Part shown: one piece after another, positions 32,560-45,528 of the stretch
How the letters are laid out: each line of letters opens with the position of its first letter
Numbering within the stretch: position 1 is the first letter of the stretch
Assembly: GCA_007258455.2 (NCBI GenBank)
Contig: VDFB02321286.1
Coordinates: 1 to 64,000 of the forward strand
Origin: Sequoia sempervirens
Lineage: Eukaryota > Streptophyta > Pinopsida > Cupressales > Cupressaceae
Direction of reading: 5' to 3'
Length of the DNA: 64,000 bases
Translations under genes and position numbers: made by a program
Notes under the pieces: generated by a model
What the model was told of the DNA's origin: nothing
Database searches by the model: none
What the model saw: only the letters and a program-made list of their open reading frames with translations

Positions 32560-35500
32560 TGAAAATGGGTTGGTATTAAAAATTAAAATAGAATTTTAGT
32601 AGGATATGTGGTTTTAAAACAAAGGAGGGGACCCTCCAAACATAACACAATAAAGCAAAGTATAACTAATATTTCCACCCAAATCAATACAAGAGGGGTA
32701 TATGTGAACTATTAAAGAAGGTTTTTTAGTTAGGAGAATACAAAAATTAGTAATAACATGAACCACTTGCTTTGCATGCTTAGAAAAAATCAAGTTGGAG
32801 AATGTATTCATATTTGACTATGATATAATATATTGTCTTCTATTGCTATGTCAATTAGAATGTTAATCAAATTTAGTAAGAAAACTTAAATACACAGCTA
32901 TTTTAATTATAGGTATAGATGTATTTTACTCTAATTTAATTTATTTTGTTTTACTTCAAAAATTTATAATAATAATTTTGATTTATTTAATTATTTACTC
33001 AATCATTATTTTTATTTATAGCTATTTAATCCACATAAAATTTATAAATATAAACATTCTTCTAAAGTCAACAATATCGATAACAATTAAATTATATCCA
33101 GTATAATTTATTTTGTTTTCAAATATTATGAAAACAATTTTTAAAATCAAAATTAATAAGGAAACTTAAAAATAACAATCTTAAAAATGTTTATAAACAA
33201 TTATTTTATTTCACTTTAATTCTACATCTACTAATTTACCTGTCTCTAAGTTTTTACCATCCTCTACAATTCTGCATGCTTCTATAATGTTAACTAGCTC
33301 TATAGCGGTTTTCAATTTAGTAAAACTTTTGGAAAATAATTATAGTTTACTTACAAAGGAAGATTTTATTTACAAATGTGAAGACAACGATTTAAGATGT
33401 ATATATATATATAAAGACACTATCTATTTATAGTCACAATGCCTCATTTTATCTATTCACACTGTGAGTAGAGTAATTTCACTGCTTATTTATTAGAGTA
33501 ATTTTTATCACCATCAGGTAGTCTGGTTTTACTATCTTTCATATTTTTTCAATTGCAAGGCCCAAGGGGCTCTTTGTTGAGAAAATTATTTAGAATAAGT
33601 AATGTGGATGAAATCAATACAAACCAATCATGTCAAAAGATATTTAGTGTTGAAGTAACTTTTTCAAGTAGATTTTTAAAAAATAGAACAAATCCTATGT
33701 TTTGAAGTTTTATTCATCTATAGATAACTAAAAGATTCTATTTATATGAACTATTCTTTATAATAATTATTTAAATGAGAAAACCAAAATATTTATTATA
33801 ATATGCTTCTATCGTTTATATTCATCTTTTTTGTTTTACAATTTTGATGTATAATTTTTATTAAATAAAGAAAGACTATTGCTCTAAACCTGTTATAGAG
33901 TAGGTTGGAGGTAATACCAAACAGGTTGCAAAAAGATTCGAAAGACTATTGCACTAAAGGGGGGTTTATACAACCATCCTTCAATTATGTAAACACAAGA
34001 ATGGTCAACAGATTCAGACAACAACAATGAAGGAAGATTGTCATTCAAGTATATAGACTTGAAACGAATGGCTGGATGTTGAGACTCCAACCTCCTGCTT
34101 GTTCACCACACAGACTTGAAACACACGGCCAAATCCTGTTTGTCTTGCTTGTGCCTTGCATCTAGGTGAGAGCCATTTAAGGTTGCTTGACATTTATTGC
34201 ATGCAGTGAAGTTTTGGTGGCCTATTAAATTGCAGGGAAAGCACAGAGACCCCAAGAATGGTGTGGAACGACACAGGTGCACTCGAAGCCATACCTGGTG
34301 ACATAAGCCAACTTTTGAAATTTGTGTTTCATGTACTTATTCTGGGCTATTTTCAAACTGTGGGGACAAGATCAGGATGCATCCATGACTTGGTGTACTA
34401 GCCTCTTTTTACCACATTTTCTACACCAAAATCTACTAACATAGGCATTGATGTACATTTTGTTCATTTGTTTTTCATAGTATTTAATTAAAACTTTTAG
34501 TGACATAAGATGTCCATGTGGGATGAGTGGAAGGAGAAATATTTAATTCTTGTTATCTAAGAACTGAAGAGAATATATTGCGTCTTTATTCTTATATAAC
34601 TTTGACGTTTATGGGCATTACATTTTTTTTATCATTTATTAAATTTAACATGCAAAATTTTAAGCTTTAATTTGTGGGGAAGGGTAGTCACAAATCTCCC
34701 CTTGAGGAAAGCTTTTTCTGCGAGAAACATGTTTCATAGTGAGATGACAAATATTGTGCACAATATAGAGGCAAAGGATCAAGTTAACAGAGCTTGTAAG
34801 ATTTTACAGGCCCATAATACTATCTATCAAATGGTCATACCCATTTCCACTTGTTGCTATGAATTTATTGAACGATAACCCTTCCCTCTCCCTCACTCTA
34901 ACTAATAGACATGACCATATATCCTATGCACTTGCAACCCTTCTAATCAAAATTGTACGCTACCTATTGGAATGCGCAGGGAACACACCAGTGGTAATTA
35001 TAATACCCACAATCCAGCAACAGGAAGCCTAAAAAATTTATCGGCATTAGACAATAGACTTTTTCGGTGGGATTTCCCATCTATAATAGCCTATCGGCTA
35101 ATTAATTGAAAATAAAAAGTGCGTTCACTTTTATTTTCAATTAATTAATAAATACAGTCAAACACACTCAATGGTTCAATCTGTTGCCTACATAGACAAT
35201 TCCATTTCATTCATGAGTTTCAGTTGTTATTTAATATGGGAGCAAAAGTTTATGTTCATATTTTTTGACATCATTTAGATGCTCACAACAATGGATCTCT
35301 CATTAAACCAAGTGTCATATTCACTCCATCAAAGGTATCAAAGTTATGTGGACATGATCATGACCTCATCCCTTGTGATGAGTCATGATAATGTCCTATT
35401 TCCCTATTTAAGTTAGATACTCTTATCTTTATTTTTTGCTGAACTTTGAAACATTATCAAGCCTTTTATACAACTTTAAGCAGTTTAAAGAATTTGGAAT

Positions 35501-36428
35501 TGAAATATGTTATATTAATATGTTGGCATGCCCCTGATTGCAACTAGCATAGTAAATGTATTATCTATTCAAAGTCTATTTGCACCATACATTGTAATCT
35601 TTCAGTCACACCAAATAAGAATGTGATGTGAAAGTAATATGCATTAAGGAGTGTGCATCATTTATTAGTGGCATATAAAGAAGGAATAAAAGTGTTGATA
35701 AGTTGGAAATTTGTAAGAGGGTCTTAAGAAGACAAATCCTAGTCAACAATAATAACAAAGGCAAGAGGCAATTGTAGTCCCTTGTATTGAGTGTTAGAAG
35801 ACAAAAGTTAAAAGGCAACCACTAGAAGACAAAAATTAAAACACACCTACTAGGATTATGTCATGTCCCCACCATATATATCACAGGCTATCTTAAATAC
35901 TCATTGTTGACCTAGGACAATATTAATTGCAGCCTGAGCAAAGAAATATTTAATGGGAATTAATAAAAGGGAGATTAGGAATGTAACGATTCCCCAATAA
36001 ACAAATAATTAATAATTAAATGAGTCTAAGGGGGCAACACTTGGGTATGAAGAGATGTATCGCTTACCAAGGTAAGGGTATTAAGGAAAATATGTGACTA
36101 TTAACTCCCCCTCCATAAAGGATATATAAAGGAGATTGAATCAATTGGAGATGGGGCATCAAGAAGAGATCAAAAAATAAATAACCATGATCAAAATTTA
36201 GGAAGGCAACAACCATTGAATAAAATAGGGGATTGGTATGCATTACTATGGAGTGTAATGTTTATATATATAATCTCTTATGTATTTTTAATCTAGTCAC
36301 TAATGGAAATTGTTAAAAGATTTAAGGCTCTTATTATGAGTGATTTAATCTATTAATTTCCTATAAGCAACTAAGCATGGATTTTTGAGGGAAAATTATC
36401 AAGGGAGACAACTCACTGATTCCAAAAT
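32560..36428. other. Long AT-rich intergenic stretch
   Basis: No gene is recognised. The segment 34080-34420 is less AT-rich but has no coding signature. A near-perfect palindrome lies at 35098-35150. The rest is very AT-rich with short random ORFs. Confidence 0.5.
35098..35150. repeat. Near-perfect 53-bp palindrome
   Basis: The arms TTAATTGAAAATAAAAAGTG and CACTTTTATTTTCAATTAAT are complementary except for one base in the A/T run. The loop is only about four bases (CGTT). Confidence 0.75.
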
Positions 36429-36482
36429 ATAAGTAGACCACCTCATGTTGGATGGTAATGGAAGCTCATGCCCCTTGGGGCC
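36429..36482. repeat. Host tandem repeat, unit 1 (left part)
   Basis: The unit opens ATAAGTAGACCACCTCATG and is cut by the LTR element at CCTTGGGGCC. It continues at 43639. Units 2 and 3 start at 43704 and 55246. With the two elements removed the spacing is 114 and 107 bp. Confidence 0.8.
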
Positions 36483-37601
36483 TGCTGGCAAGAGACACTG
36501 CACATGTCATTTGGTGTTGTCATTGATGGAAACCTTAGTCAATGATTCGATCTGCACGTCAACATTTTATCATACCAAAAGTTAGATTGAAGATAAGCGA
36601 TTAACTGTCAAGCTAGAACCAAGCATCCGACATAATTGTGTTCATCAATTCATAAACAATATTTTGTTATCATTTTGATTTGTGGATCTCAGGGAAGGTT
36701 GTTATATGTATGATCTATATTTTCCTTGAATCATAGAGCCTCATATCAATTGTTATGAAAGTTAGAAGATCTGGTTGATTAATTTTCTGTTTATCAATGC
36801 TAAAGGATGACTAAGTGAATGTAGCATGTTGTGGATCTTTGAGAAGTAATTGTTTGAAATGTTTTGTGTTTGAGCATGTTGATTTGGGTCCTCACTGTGT
36901 TTTGGTTTACTTTGGTTGGTGCACATTGAAAATTATTTGTGGATTGAGCCGACGGTTTGTAAATATTTTATGTTTTATTGAAGCCAACATGTGGTTGATT
37001 AAATCCTTAGTTGTAGATATATATAAGCGATCATTTCATAATTTTGGAGACTATGTACAAAGTTTGTTGATGTGTGATGTGAAAGTTAGAGAGATTGTAG
37101 TGTGATTATGCACTGTTTCACTTGTGCATAAATGGATTTGTGATGTGAATTAAAGCAGACAAAGCAAAAAAACAAAATCAGACAGAAGGTCAAGAAAGCA
37201 ATTAATGTGCTTAACTGAAACTATAATCAGGCATTAGCAGATGTTATTTTGTCAGTTCAAATATTCTAGATGTAATTTAAATCTTTTTGTAAGGCAGTGA
37301 GTCTTCATTTTGTATTTGAGTAGTGAGCTCTAGGCAGTGTTCCTGAATGCATGTACATTCCCCTTTTGTAAACACTTTTGAGTATACTCATATCATATTG
37401 TGGATTGACCTCCACCGTGGTTTTTCCCCTAACAGGGTTTCCACGTAAAAAATCCTTGTGTTATGGTGTTGTGGTTGCTTATTTTATGTTATGCATCTTT
37501 CTTTTGGTTGAATGTTATAAGTGCTTTAAAGATTAGATTAATAAGGTTAAAAATTGTAGAACACTGATTCACCCCCCTCTCAGTGTTCCTTGATACCAAC
37601 A
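36483..37601 (+). repeat. 5' LTR of the pol-less element
   Basis: It starts TGCTGGCAAG and ends CCAACA. It aligns over its whole length with 42526-43638, with scattered substitutions. A 96-codon ORF inside (36815-37105) is not considered coding. Confidence 0.88.
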
Positions 37602-37603
37602 AT

Positions 37604-37616
37604 TGGTATCAAAGCC
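37604..37616 (+). other. Primer-binding site (initiator Met tRNA type)
   Basis: TGGTATCAAAGCC begins two bases after the 5' LTR and differs by one base from the usual TGGTATCAGAGCC. Confidence 0.85.
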
Positions 37617-37642
37617 TAGTTCCTTGAAAGAAGTTTAAAAGC

Positions 37643-38740
37643 TTGGGGAAGATCCAGGAAAGTGATTCAATGGATTCAAGCAGTCTTCAACAACAACTTT
37701 TGGTGGCCCTAGATGATCTTGATCAATCCAAATCTGAAGTCTGGGAATTACAAGCAAGCCTCATGAATGCTGAGAAATTTATTCAATCATTGAAAGATAA
37801 AATCAATGAGTCAAGGGAGAAGAGAAGGGAACTCTGTGATCAGATCAAGCAAAAAGAGAGTAGAAGAATTGAAGATGAACAAATGAGTTGAGCCATGAAG
37901 GAAAAGACAGAAGAATGTGAAAAGTTTTCCAAATAAAATATTGTCCTAAAGCATGAGATGGAATCTATTGTGATGAGGATGACCAAGGAGATTGAAGACA
38001 TAAAGAAGAATGAAGAGAAGCTTACTCAGTCCTTGAAAGAAAAATCTAAAGAATGCAGCCAAATTACTAATGGATTCAATTAGTTGGAGCTTGAATTGGA
38101 ACAATCCAGAAATAATGAAAAAGAGCTTGAAAAGAAGATTGTTGATCTAAGAGATGAACTTGCTACTGCAAATGAATTCAAGGAGAAGTTCAAGATTAGC
38201 CCAGCCAATCTTGATGAACTAATTAATAGTTAGAGGATAGAAGGTGACAAGCGAGGTCTTGGATATGAGAAAGGAGAAAGTTCCAGATCTAGACAAAGGA
38301 TATCTAAGCAAGGATATCAAATGAAAAAAGCTGGAAGGTATCTGGTAAGACAACCTAATGCTCAAAGGTTCAATGGTTACTATTTTTCTTGCAATAAATT
38401 TGGTCATATGGATGCTCAATGTAGAAGCAAAATGAATCCAAGTGGTCCATCATTCTCAGGTCAGTGCTTTAATTGCAATAAGTATGGTCATAAGTCAAAT
38501 GAATGCAGAAGTATGTTAAACAACTTTTCCAATAGAGATGTCAGATGTTATACATGCAATAGATTTGGCCATATTGCTAACTAGTGCAGATGAAGAAAAA
38601 ATAAATGGAACAATTGGTTTGGACAAAAAAATGTTGTGTGCTATAATTGTAACAAATCCAATCACATTGCTATATTTTATACAAGCGAAAAGGGTCTGAT
38701 AAATCAAGGGAAAAAGAAAAGTTACTACAAGTGAGATCAG
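37643..38740 (+). pseudogene. Gag-like coiled-coil protein with four CCHC knuckles
   Basis: The frame opens MGKIQESDSMDSSSLQQQLL. It continues as a charged heptad-like coiled coil (about 37700-38230) with several single stops. A segment RIEGDKRGLGYEKGESSRSR follows, resembling the stretch before zinc knuckles in Copia Gag. Four knuckle units follow. The first (about 38380) has lost its first Cys. The second (about 38465-38505) is a complete C-x2-C-x4-H-x4-C. The third (about 38549-38590) has a stop before its last Cys. The fourth (about 38641) lacks the last Cys. It would bind and package element RNA. Confidence 0.7.
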
Positions 38741-39249
38741 GAAGCAAATGAAGAAGATATGGGTGAAGAAGAGTCCCTCTAAAGTAGGAAATGATTCCAA
38801 AATAGAATCTGGATCTGGTAATTCCTTCAGGAATTAGTTTAAGGCCTCTAGCCTAGGGGATTTCTCAAGAAAATATTTTAAACCCCTTATCGATAGTTGG
38901 TACCAGAATGTAGCAGACTGCAATGATTGCATTAGTGATGTGCAAATGTTTTGGAATTTCCTGTGGAGAGAATTTATACAAACTTGAAGGTTCGTGGAAG
39001 AATTTTCTTTCACAGTCTGTGAAAATAGGGTATCCTAAAGACCTAGGACAAAAGCATTTATTGTGATGAAAAATTTAGGTGCACAAATGACAAAAAGTTA
39101 TTTTTTATCCCTCATTTGTCACTTTGCATTTTGAGAAGAAGTTTGGAGAGCTCTAAAGCAAACTTTGGTGAAATTGGGAAAATATTCAAGCCTAAAGGTG
39201 ATTTGGCAATCAAACTCTAATCTAGCAAAAGGTATTTATCTGAAAACTT

Positions 39250-42071
39250 ATGAATTTGAAAATTCTAGAAATGGCTGCTCCATTGGTTGTTGACATTAAG
39301 GATAGGCCCTGTTTGAAATTCAAATGGAACCCTTTCAAATCCATTGAAACAAAGCCTTTAGGTGCATTTTCTTTTGTTCTATATGGTGTTTTGCATATCG
39401 AAGATATTAGGGCATACATTCATGCAAATGTTGAAGAATTAGGAAGCTCGCAATTGTTGAATTTGTACACCAATCACATTGTGGGAGAATATTTATGTGT
39501 GAAACTTGAATTTAATACATTGGAGGAGAAGAAATCCATGCAGATTGTTACTAGTTTAAATTCATCAAGTGGGTTTCCCACATTGAAAGCTGTGAAGAAT
39601 CAAATAGTTACAGATGCAAATATTTCAATGGTCGAAAAGAGAGCTATGACAATTGATGATATTATTGAAGTGGATGTTAGATTTTCTTCTATGGTCATTG
39701 GGTGTAAGATCTATCACTCCAGTGGGGAAAAATTTGTATCCAATACAACAATCTATGCGACATATCAGATGGTCAAGGAAAATATAGATTATGACCTGTG
39801 TGAGTTACTTTGGAGCTAGTTAATGGAGAATCTTGGAAAAATCAAGAAAGAGAAGAAGAATTCGTTCAAGTATGGCAATTTGTTGTTGCGTCTATTCTTT
39901 TATTTCATGAATGAAGTTTTGGGAGTTGGAAAATTTCATTGGCAAGGTGATAAACTTGTAGTTGTTTAGATTAGAGATATCTTGTATGGAATTGGTGATA
40001 GTAAAGCGAGGAAAACTGCTATTTGGGGTTAGTTCAAGAGCTTTAAGAATGAGAAGCAAGCTAGGGAAAGGATTCATATTCCTATAGTGGAGAAGTACAT
40101 GGACACAATTTGCTTCATGGTTGATATTGATCAATGCTTGATGAAGTTGTTGGTACTAGAACAATGTGGATAATGCCTATGGGTTATGAGGTTGAGGAAT
40201 ACATTTTGGAGCTATATGCTCAACACTTGCTAAGTAAACCTTAGTATCTGACAGAAGAGAGGTTTGGTACCTTTGAGGAAAAGCATCTGAAAATGCATGA
40301 TCAATTAAATAAGCCTATGATAATCCAGAGAGTGAGAAAGGAAGTTGAAGCTTTTGCAAAAAGCATGGGTATATCAGATGAAGCTGTGAGAGAAGCTAGA
40401 AGGAAAAGAGAACAAGTTGAAGAAGGAGAACCATCTAGAACCAAGTCTTCTAGTCCGGAAGCATCCTCTTCCAAATCTAGATCCATAAGGAGCTCTGCTC
40501 TCTCATCTGGTCCTCCAAGAAGTCAAGTCTTGTGGAAGCCCAAGTCAAAACATTTGGTAGAGAAGGAAAGAGGAAGAAGGACAAAAGCACAAGAATCTAT
40601 GTTGTTGTTTCTGAAGATGAAGAAATTGAATCCGATAAGGAGGTGAGAGAAATTAAGAATAAGGGATATAAGGCAATAAAAGTCACTAAGGACAAGCCCT
40701 TTGATGAAGAGAAAGTAAGGAAAAAGATGAAAATTGACAAATCAGGTATGTTTGTAGAAGAAGTGAAAAAAGCCTTGATTAAGGATGGTTTAATCTTAGA
40801 CCTCTTTGTGAATGGTATGACACCTTTGATAGTGCTGGTCAAAGAATTCTTGAGGAAGGCACATTAAAGTATTTGAATAATTTCAATATGAATCTTGTTG
40901 AAATAATGTCTGAGTTAACCAAAGGTTTGTATGAAGTTTTAGAAATGAGGAGAGCTAATGCAAGAACTAAAGAAGAGCAAATGAGAGAACAAATACTTGT
41001 TGATCTGTGTCTAGTGATGTCTATAGAAGAGATGTAGAATATTCTTAATGAAGATAAAAGGGATTTTAAGAGAAAAACATGGGTGAATAAGCTAATGATT
41101 GGGCAGATTGAAGAAGTTGCAAAGGATACTAAGAAAATCCTTAAGGAAATTTTGTTGAAGAATAGATACAATGTTGTATCTGAAGAAGTGCATGTTGAAG
41201 ATGCTCCATCTGGTCGGTAAATCAAAAAGATACATTTGAGGATACTTTGAATCCTTTAGATATACATGATGCTGAAATTCGTATGGAGACTGAAGCTCCT
41301 AAAGTTGTGTCAGTTGATGAAGTTGAGATTCCTAAAGCCCAGGAAGAATCAGTGACTGAAGAAAAGAAGGTTGAGGCAAAAGAATTTCATGTGGAAGCAA
41401 GAGACACTACTAAGGCAGTGAAGGAGTTTTTGGAAGAGCAAAAAGAAGAGTTTAATTCTAAATTGATTAAAGGTCCTATCAATTTGGTTACTTTATCTCA
41501 CATTGAGAAACTAAAAGTTGCATCATTCGCTCAAGCTAAGGAAAGGGAAGAGATTCTGAAATCTCATATTAAAGATAGTGAGCTGTTAAATCTTGCATTT
41601 GGTATTCTGGAGAAGATTATGCCTTCATATGTCAAGGACTCATTCGATTATCCATCCGGTCAGTTGTAGAAATTTGTCAATTCTATAAGTACTCACTTTG
41701 AGTCACTTGAGAAGTCAGCTATGGATAAGGTTCAGAAGGAGTTTTATGCTAACAAGTTCAGTAGGTTGAAGAGAATGATTGCTAATGATAAATCTTTGTT
41801 AGCTACCTGTGTAAAGAACATTCAAGGTGCTTTTTCTAAAGGTGGAAACATTTATAATTCATGCTTATCATTGTCTAAGTTCATTGAAGACACTAAAAAG
41901 AAATTGAAGGAATGTGAGAAACAATTAGCCGATATCTCTCAAGCATTTGATCCTCTAACCGTTTCTGTTGGAAAGCAAGAAGGTCAAGTCATATCTCTAC
42001 TTGACAAGATTAAAATTATGAGCATGAAGAAGGAAATTTTTTTGAAAGGGTTTGTGAGCTTAGGGAATTGA
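39250..42071 (+). pseudogene. Large accessory ORF of the pol-less element, unknown function
   Basis: About 900 codons read in the same direction with a few frameshifts (near 40150, 40530 and 40850) and stops. A globular N-terminal part (from MAAPLVVDIKDRPCLKFKWN) includes YQMVKENIDYDLCELLWS and, after one stop, NSFKYGNLLLRLFFYFMNEV. A Ser/Lys-rich linker follows (about 40430-40560, SSSPEASSSKSRSIRSS). The C-terminal part is strongly charged and helical, with Glu/Lys-rich segments at 41250-41480 and 41720-42070. None of it resembles pol. It occupies the place of pol and shares its build with the accessory ORF of the next element. Confidence 0.6.
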
Positions 42072-42525
42072 TTGGTCCTAAGTTGAAGACAATGCTTAGT
42101 GCATTGAAGGAAGCACAAGATGCTATGGCGGTCAGTGATCTAGTGAATCTTGAGTTAGCAAAGATACAATATTACTTGTTTTGTGGTAACATGACTATCT
42201 TTTAGAGTCTCAAAAAGAGTTGGGGGACTAGTTTGAGCTTGTTGAAGAATAATTTTGTAGATATATTCAAGTTTATGTAAGTTGTAGAAGAAATTTTGTA
42301 CATATACAATTTGTTCATAGTAATTTTGTTTGATTTTTGGTATGTGGATTCCTACCTTTTCCATTGATGTCAAAGGGGGAAAGTGGGACAGTGAAAAATG
42401 CTTTAATCATCTAAGGGGGAGTTGTGTTTTGAAATTTTGAAGGTTGGCAGTGTATTCATGTTGGTACTGATTCGACACTTAGTCATTTTTCACTAAGTGT
42501 TGCCATCAATGCCAAAGGGGGATAC
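42072..42525 (+). other. Non-coding tail and polypurine tract of the pol-less element
   Basis: AAAGGGGGATAC (42514-42525) lies directly before the 3' LTR. A similar run CAAAGGGGGAAAG occurs at about 42370 and AAGGGGGAG at about 42412, so the tract is repeated three times. Confidence 0.65.
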
Positions 42526-43638
42526 TTTTGGAAAGAGACACTACACATGTCATCTAGTGTTGTAATTGATGGAAACCCTAGTTAGTGATTCAATCTGCAC
42601 GTCAGCATTTGCTCATACCGGAAGTTAGATTGAAGATAAGCAATTAACTGTCAAGCTAGAATAGAGCATCTGACATAATTGTGTTCATCGGTTCATATGC
42701 AATTTTTTGTTATCATTTTGAGTTGTGGATCTTAGGGAAGGTTGTTAGATGTATGGTCTATGTTTTCCTTGAATCATAGAGACTCGTAATGATTGTTGTG
42801 CAAGTTAGAAGATCCAATTGATTAATTTTTTGTTTATCAGTGCAAAAGGCCGACTAAGTGAATATAGCATGTTGTGGATCTTCGAGAAGTAATTGTTTGA
42901 AGTGTTTTGTGTTCAAGCATGTTGATTTGGGTCCTCACTATGTTGTGGCCGACTTTGGTTGGTGCACATTGAAAATTATTTGTGGATTGAACTGATGGTT
43001 TGTAAATATTTTATGTTTTATTGAAGCTGACATGTTTTTGATTAAATCCTTAGTTGCGGATATATATAAGCGATCATTTATATCATTTTGGTGAGTGTGT
43101 ACGAAGTGTGCTTATGTGTGATGCAAAATTCAAAGAGATTGTAGTGTGATTATGCATAGTTTCACTTGTGCATAAAAGGATTTGTGATGCAAATAAAATT
43201 AGACAGAGCAGAATCAGACAGAAGGTCAAGAAAGAAATTAATGTGCTTAACTAAAACTATAATCAGGCATTAGTAGATGCTATTTTGTCAGTTCAAATAT
43301 TCTAGATGTAATACAAATCTTTTTTGTAAGGCAGTGAGTCTTCATTTTTTATTTGAGTAGTGAGCTCTAGGCAGTGTGCCTGAATGCATGTGCATTCCCC
43401 TTTGATAAACACTTTTGAGTATACTTAGGTCATATTGTGGATTGACCTCCACCGTATTTTTTCCCCTAACAGAGTTTCCACATAAAAAATCCTTGTGTTA
43501 TGGTGTTGTGGTTGCTTGTTTTATGTTCATTCATCTTTCTTTTGGTTGAATGTTATAAGTGCTTTAAAGACTAGATTAATAAGGTTAAAATTGTAGAACA
43601 CTGATTCACCCCTCTCTTAGTGTTCCTTAATTCCAATA
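42526..43638 (+). repeat. 3' LTR of the pol-less element
   Basis: It aligns with the 5' LTR. Its start has mutated from TG to TT and its end from CCAACA to CCAATA. Confidence 0.88.
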
Positions 43639-43802
43639 GGGCCAAGGGGTTATTTCCATGCTCTTGGGCTTAATTGTGATGAAATTTCCCTAAGTTACAT
43701 AATGTAAGTAGACCACCCCATGTTGGATGGTAACAAAATTTATTGCCACTTAGGGCCAAGGGGTGATTGTCATGCCCTTGGGATTTGTTGTGATGATTAA
43801 TT
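43639..43802. repeat. Host tandem repeat, rest of unit 1 and unit 2 (left part)
   Basis: Sequence after the GGGCC target duplication completes unit 1. Unit 2 starts GTAAGTAGACCACC at 43704 and is cut at 43802 by the next element. Confidence 0.8.
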
Positions 43803-45028
43803 TATTGGCCTCCTACAATGATTTTATTAACTAAGCCTTTATAGCCATGATTCAGAGATTGGACATATAACCTGAATAGTTATTTCAATCATCATGAAGG
43901 TGCATTTAACTTGTCAACCAAGGGACGTGAACTTGAAATGGGTCAGCACAGTATGTGCACTAGGAACTCAAAGTAGCCATTTCATTCTACAACTAAGGAA
44001 CACACAATATTGAAATTAAATTGCTTGAAAAGGAATGAGACAAATTTTTAACATCAATCAACGACTATGCTAAGCTGAAATGCATAATAGGAATAAAATT
44101 TTTAGCAACAAACAGGACACTACTCTATCTACTTTGGTTGCAGGAATAGTCACATAATGAAATTCTAGTGGTTGCAGGAACAGTTGATGCCATACTTCTA
44201 ACTAAGTACCAAACAACAAGTAATACTAAACTAATGCTAAACTAAGAAGACAAATTACTCACCAAATGCCCCCCATTGGATAAGTTTCCTCTAAAACTAA
44301 TGAGAAGTTAGATGCTCGAACTCATAACTTTATTTTATTCACTGTAAATCATGAGTACAAAAGAGTAATGTATTTGTATTACTGAAAACTGGAGAGTGCA
44401 AGTACAATATAAAATCGTGCAACCTCTTTGAAGAAGGAGCATAAAATCATTACTTATACTAACAACTAAACAAGGTAGTCAACTCCATGACTAGGATGAC
44501 ACCATTTAGGGAAACTAGAGAAAATGGAGTGATGGCAGTTATGCGTGCATGGCATCTAGTCAGACATGTAGGTCTAAATGTAGATTCAGTTCAACAGTAA
44601 ATCACGTGCATGCTCAATCATTAAATCCCACTACAAGGTGGTTACATTCAGCTGCATGGAGAATCTTTTGCTGTCAGCCTCCTTTGACTTGGAGTGATTC
44701 CTTTGTTGGATGTTATGGTGCATGCCCATCTGGCAGTGTCTTCCTCAACTTAGCATATTAAATCTGCATGGTAAAGTTAGTATGCATAATAACTGCACAT
44801 CTATAACCACCTTAAGGAATATTCATTAACCACATGCAAAATCAATATAGATAATCCACATAATATGCCAAATGTCATTAAAACTTGCAAAGATAGGATT
44901 AAGTCCAATGTCAATGGTTTGAGGGAAACATTATGAAAATACCAACATTTAACATTAAAGTCCATGACATCTACCAGCAAATAAACTATATATTCTACCC
45001 AAAATTGGACCAAAAAATAGGCTCATCA
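43803..45028 (-). repeat. 3' LTR of the second gypsy element
   Basis: It aligns with 54048-55232. On + it runs from TATTGG to GGCTCATCA; the outer terminal base has changed from TG to TA. Confidence 0.88.
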
Positions 45029-45528
45029 CTCCCCCCAACCTAACGTTTTGCTAGTCCTCCAGCAGGGGAAGGGTTGTTCTTCTGCTTGGTCAAAGCTCTG
45101 AAATTTACAATTGATAGTTGTCCAACATTAGTGGTTGTAATGCGTGAATCATGATCCCAATAGAATCCTCTCAATCTGTCAAATATGTTCCATCTCTACT
45201 TTTCTGTAGCAATGTCATATTGGTAGAATATGAAGTTTTGCATGGGCCACATGAGCATGGGTGGCTGGAAAGTTAGGGGAAGCCAAGATCGCCCATGTGT
45301 TCTCCCAATTTGAATATACCTATCAATCCATTTTAGTTCTACAACACAATTGTAGATGGAATGAGGCTTAGCCTATTTCAACTCATCAATTAGATTATTC
45401 CATCTCTGTGATAGATATCTTCTTATAGTTTCTTCCTTTGTTGCTATCTTTACCTCATACTCACCATAAACTACCTCAATCCAAGGCATAATACTATTGC
45501 CATAACTAGGTCTGAGAAGCATTTTGTG

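Larger units (their letters stand above)
36483..43638 (+). mobile_element. LTR retrotransposon with gag-like knuckles but no pol
   Basis: The element is 7156 bp with a perfect 5-bp target duplication GGGCC (36478-36482, 43639-43643). The LTRs are 36483-37601 and 42526-43638. It has a primer site TGGTATCAAAGCC (37604-37616) matching the initiator-Met-tRNA type, and a polypurine tract just before the 3' LTR. The interior encodes a coiled-coil protein with CCHC knuckles and a long charged ORF. No protease, integrase, reverse transcriptase or RNase H was found in any frame on either strand. It is therefore non-autonomous, depending on another element's enzymes. Primer site and knuckle context suggest Copia ancestry. 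Confidence 0.88.

Noticed and set aside
36815..37105. 96-codon + ORF
   Set aside because: It lies inside the 5' LTR of the pol-less element and is disrupted in the 3' LTR.
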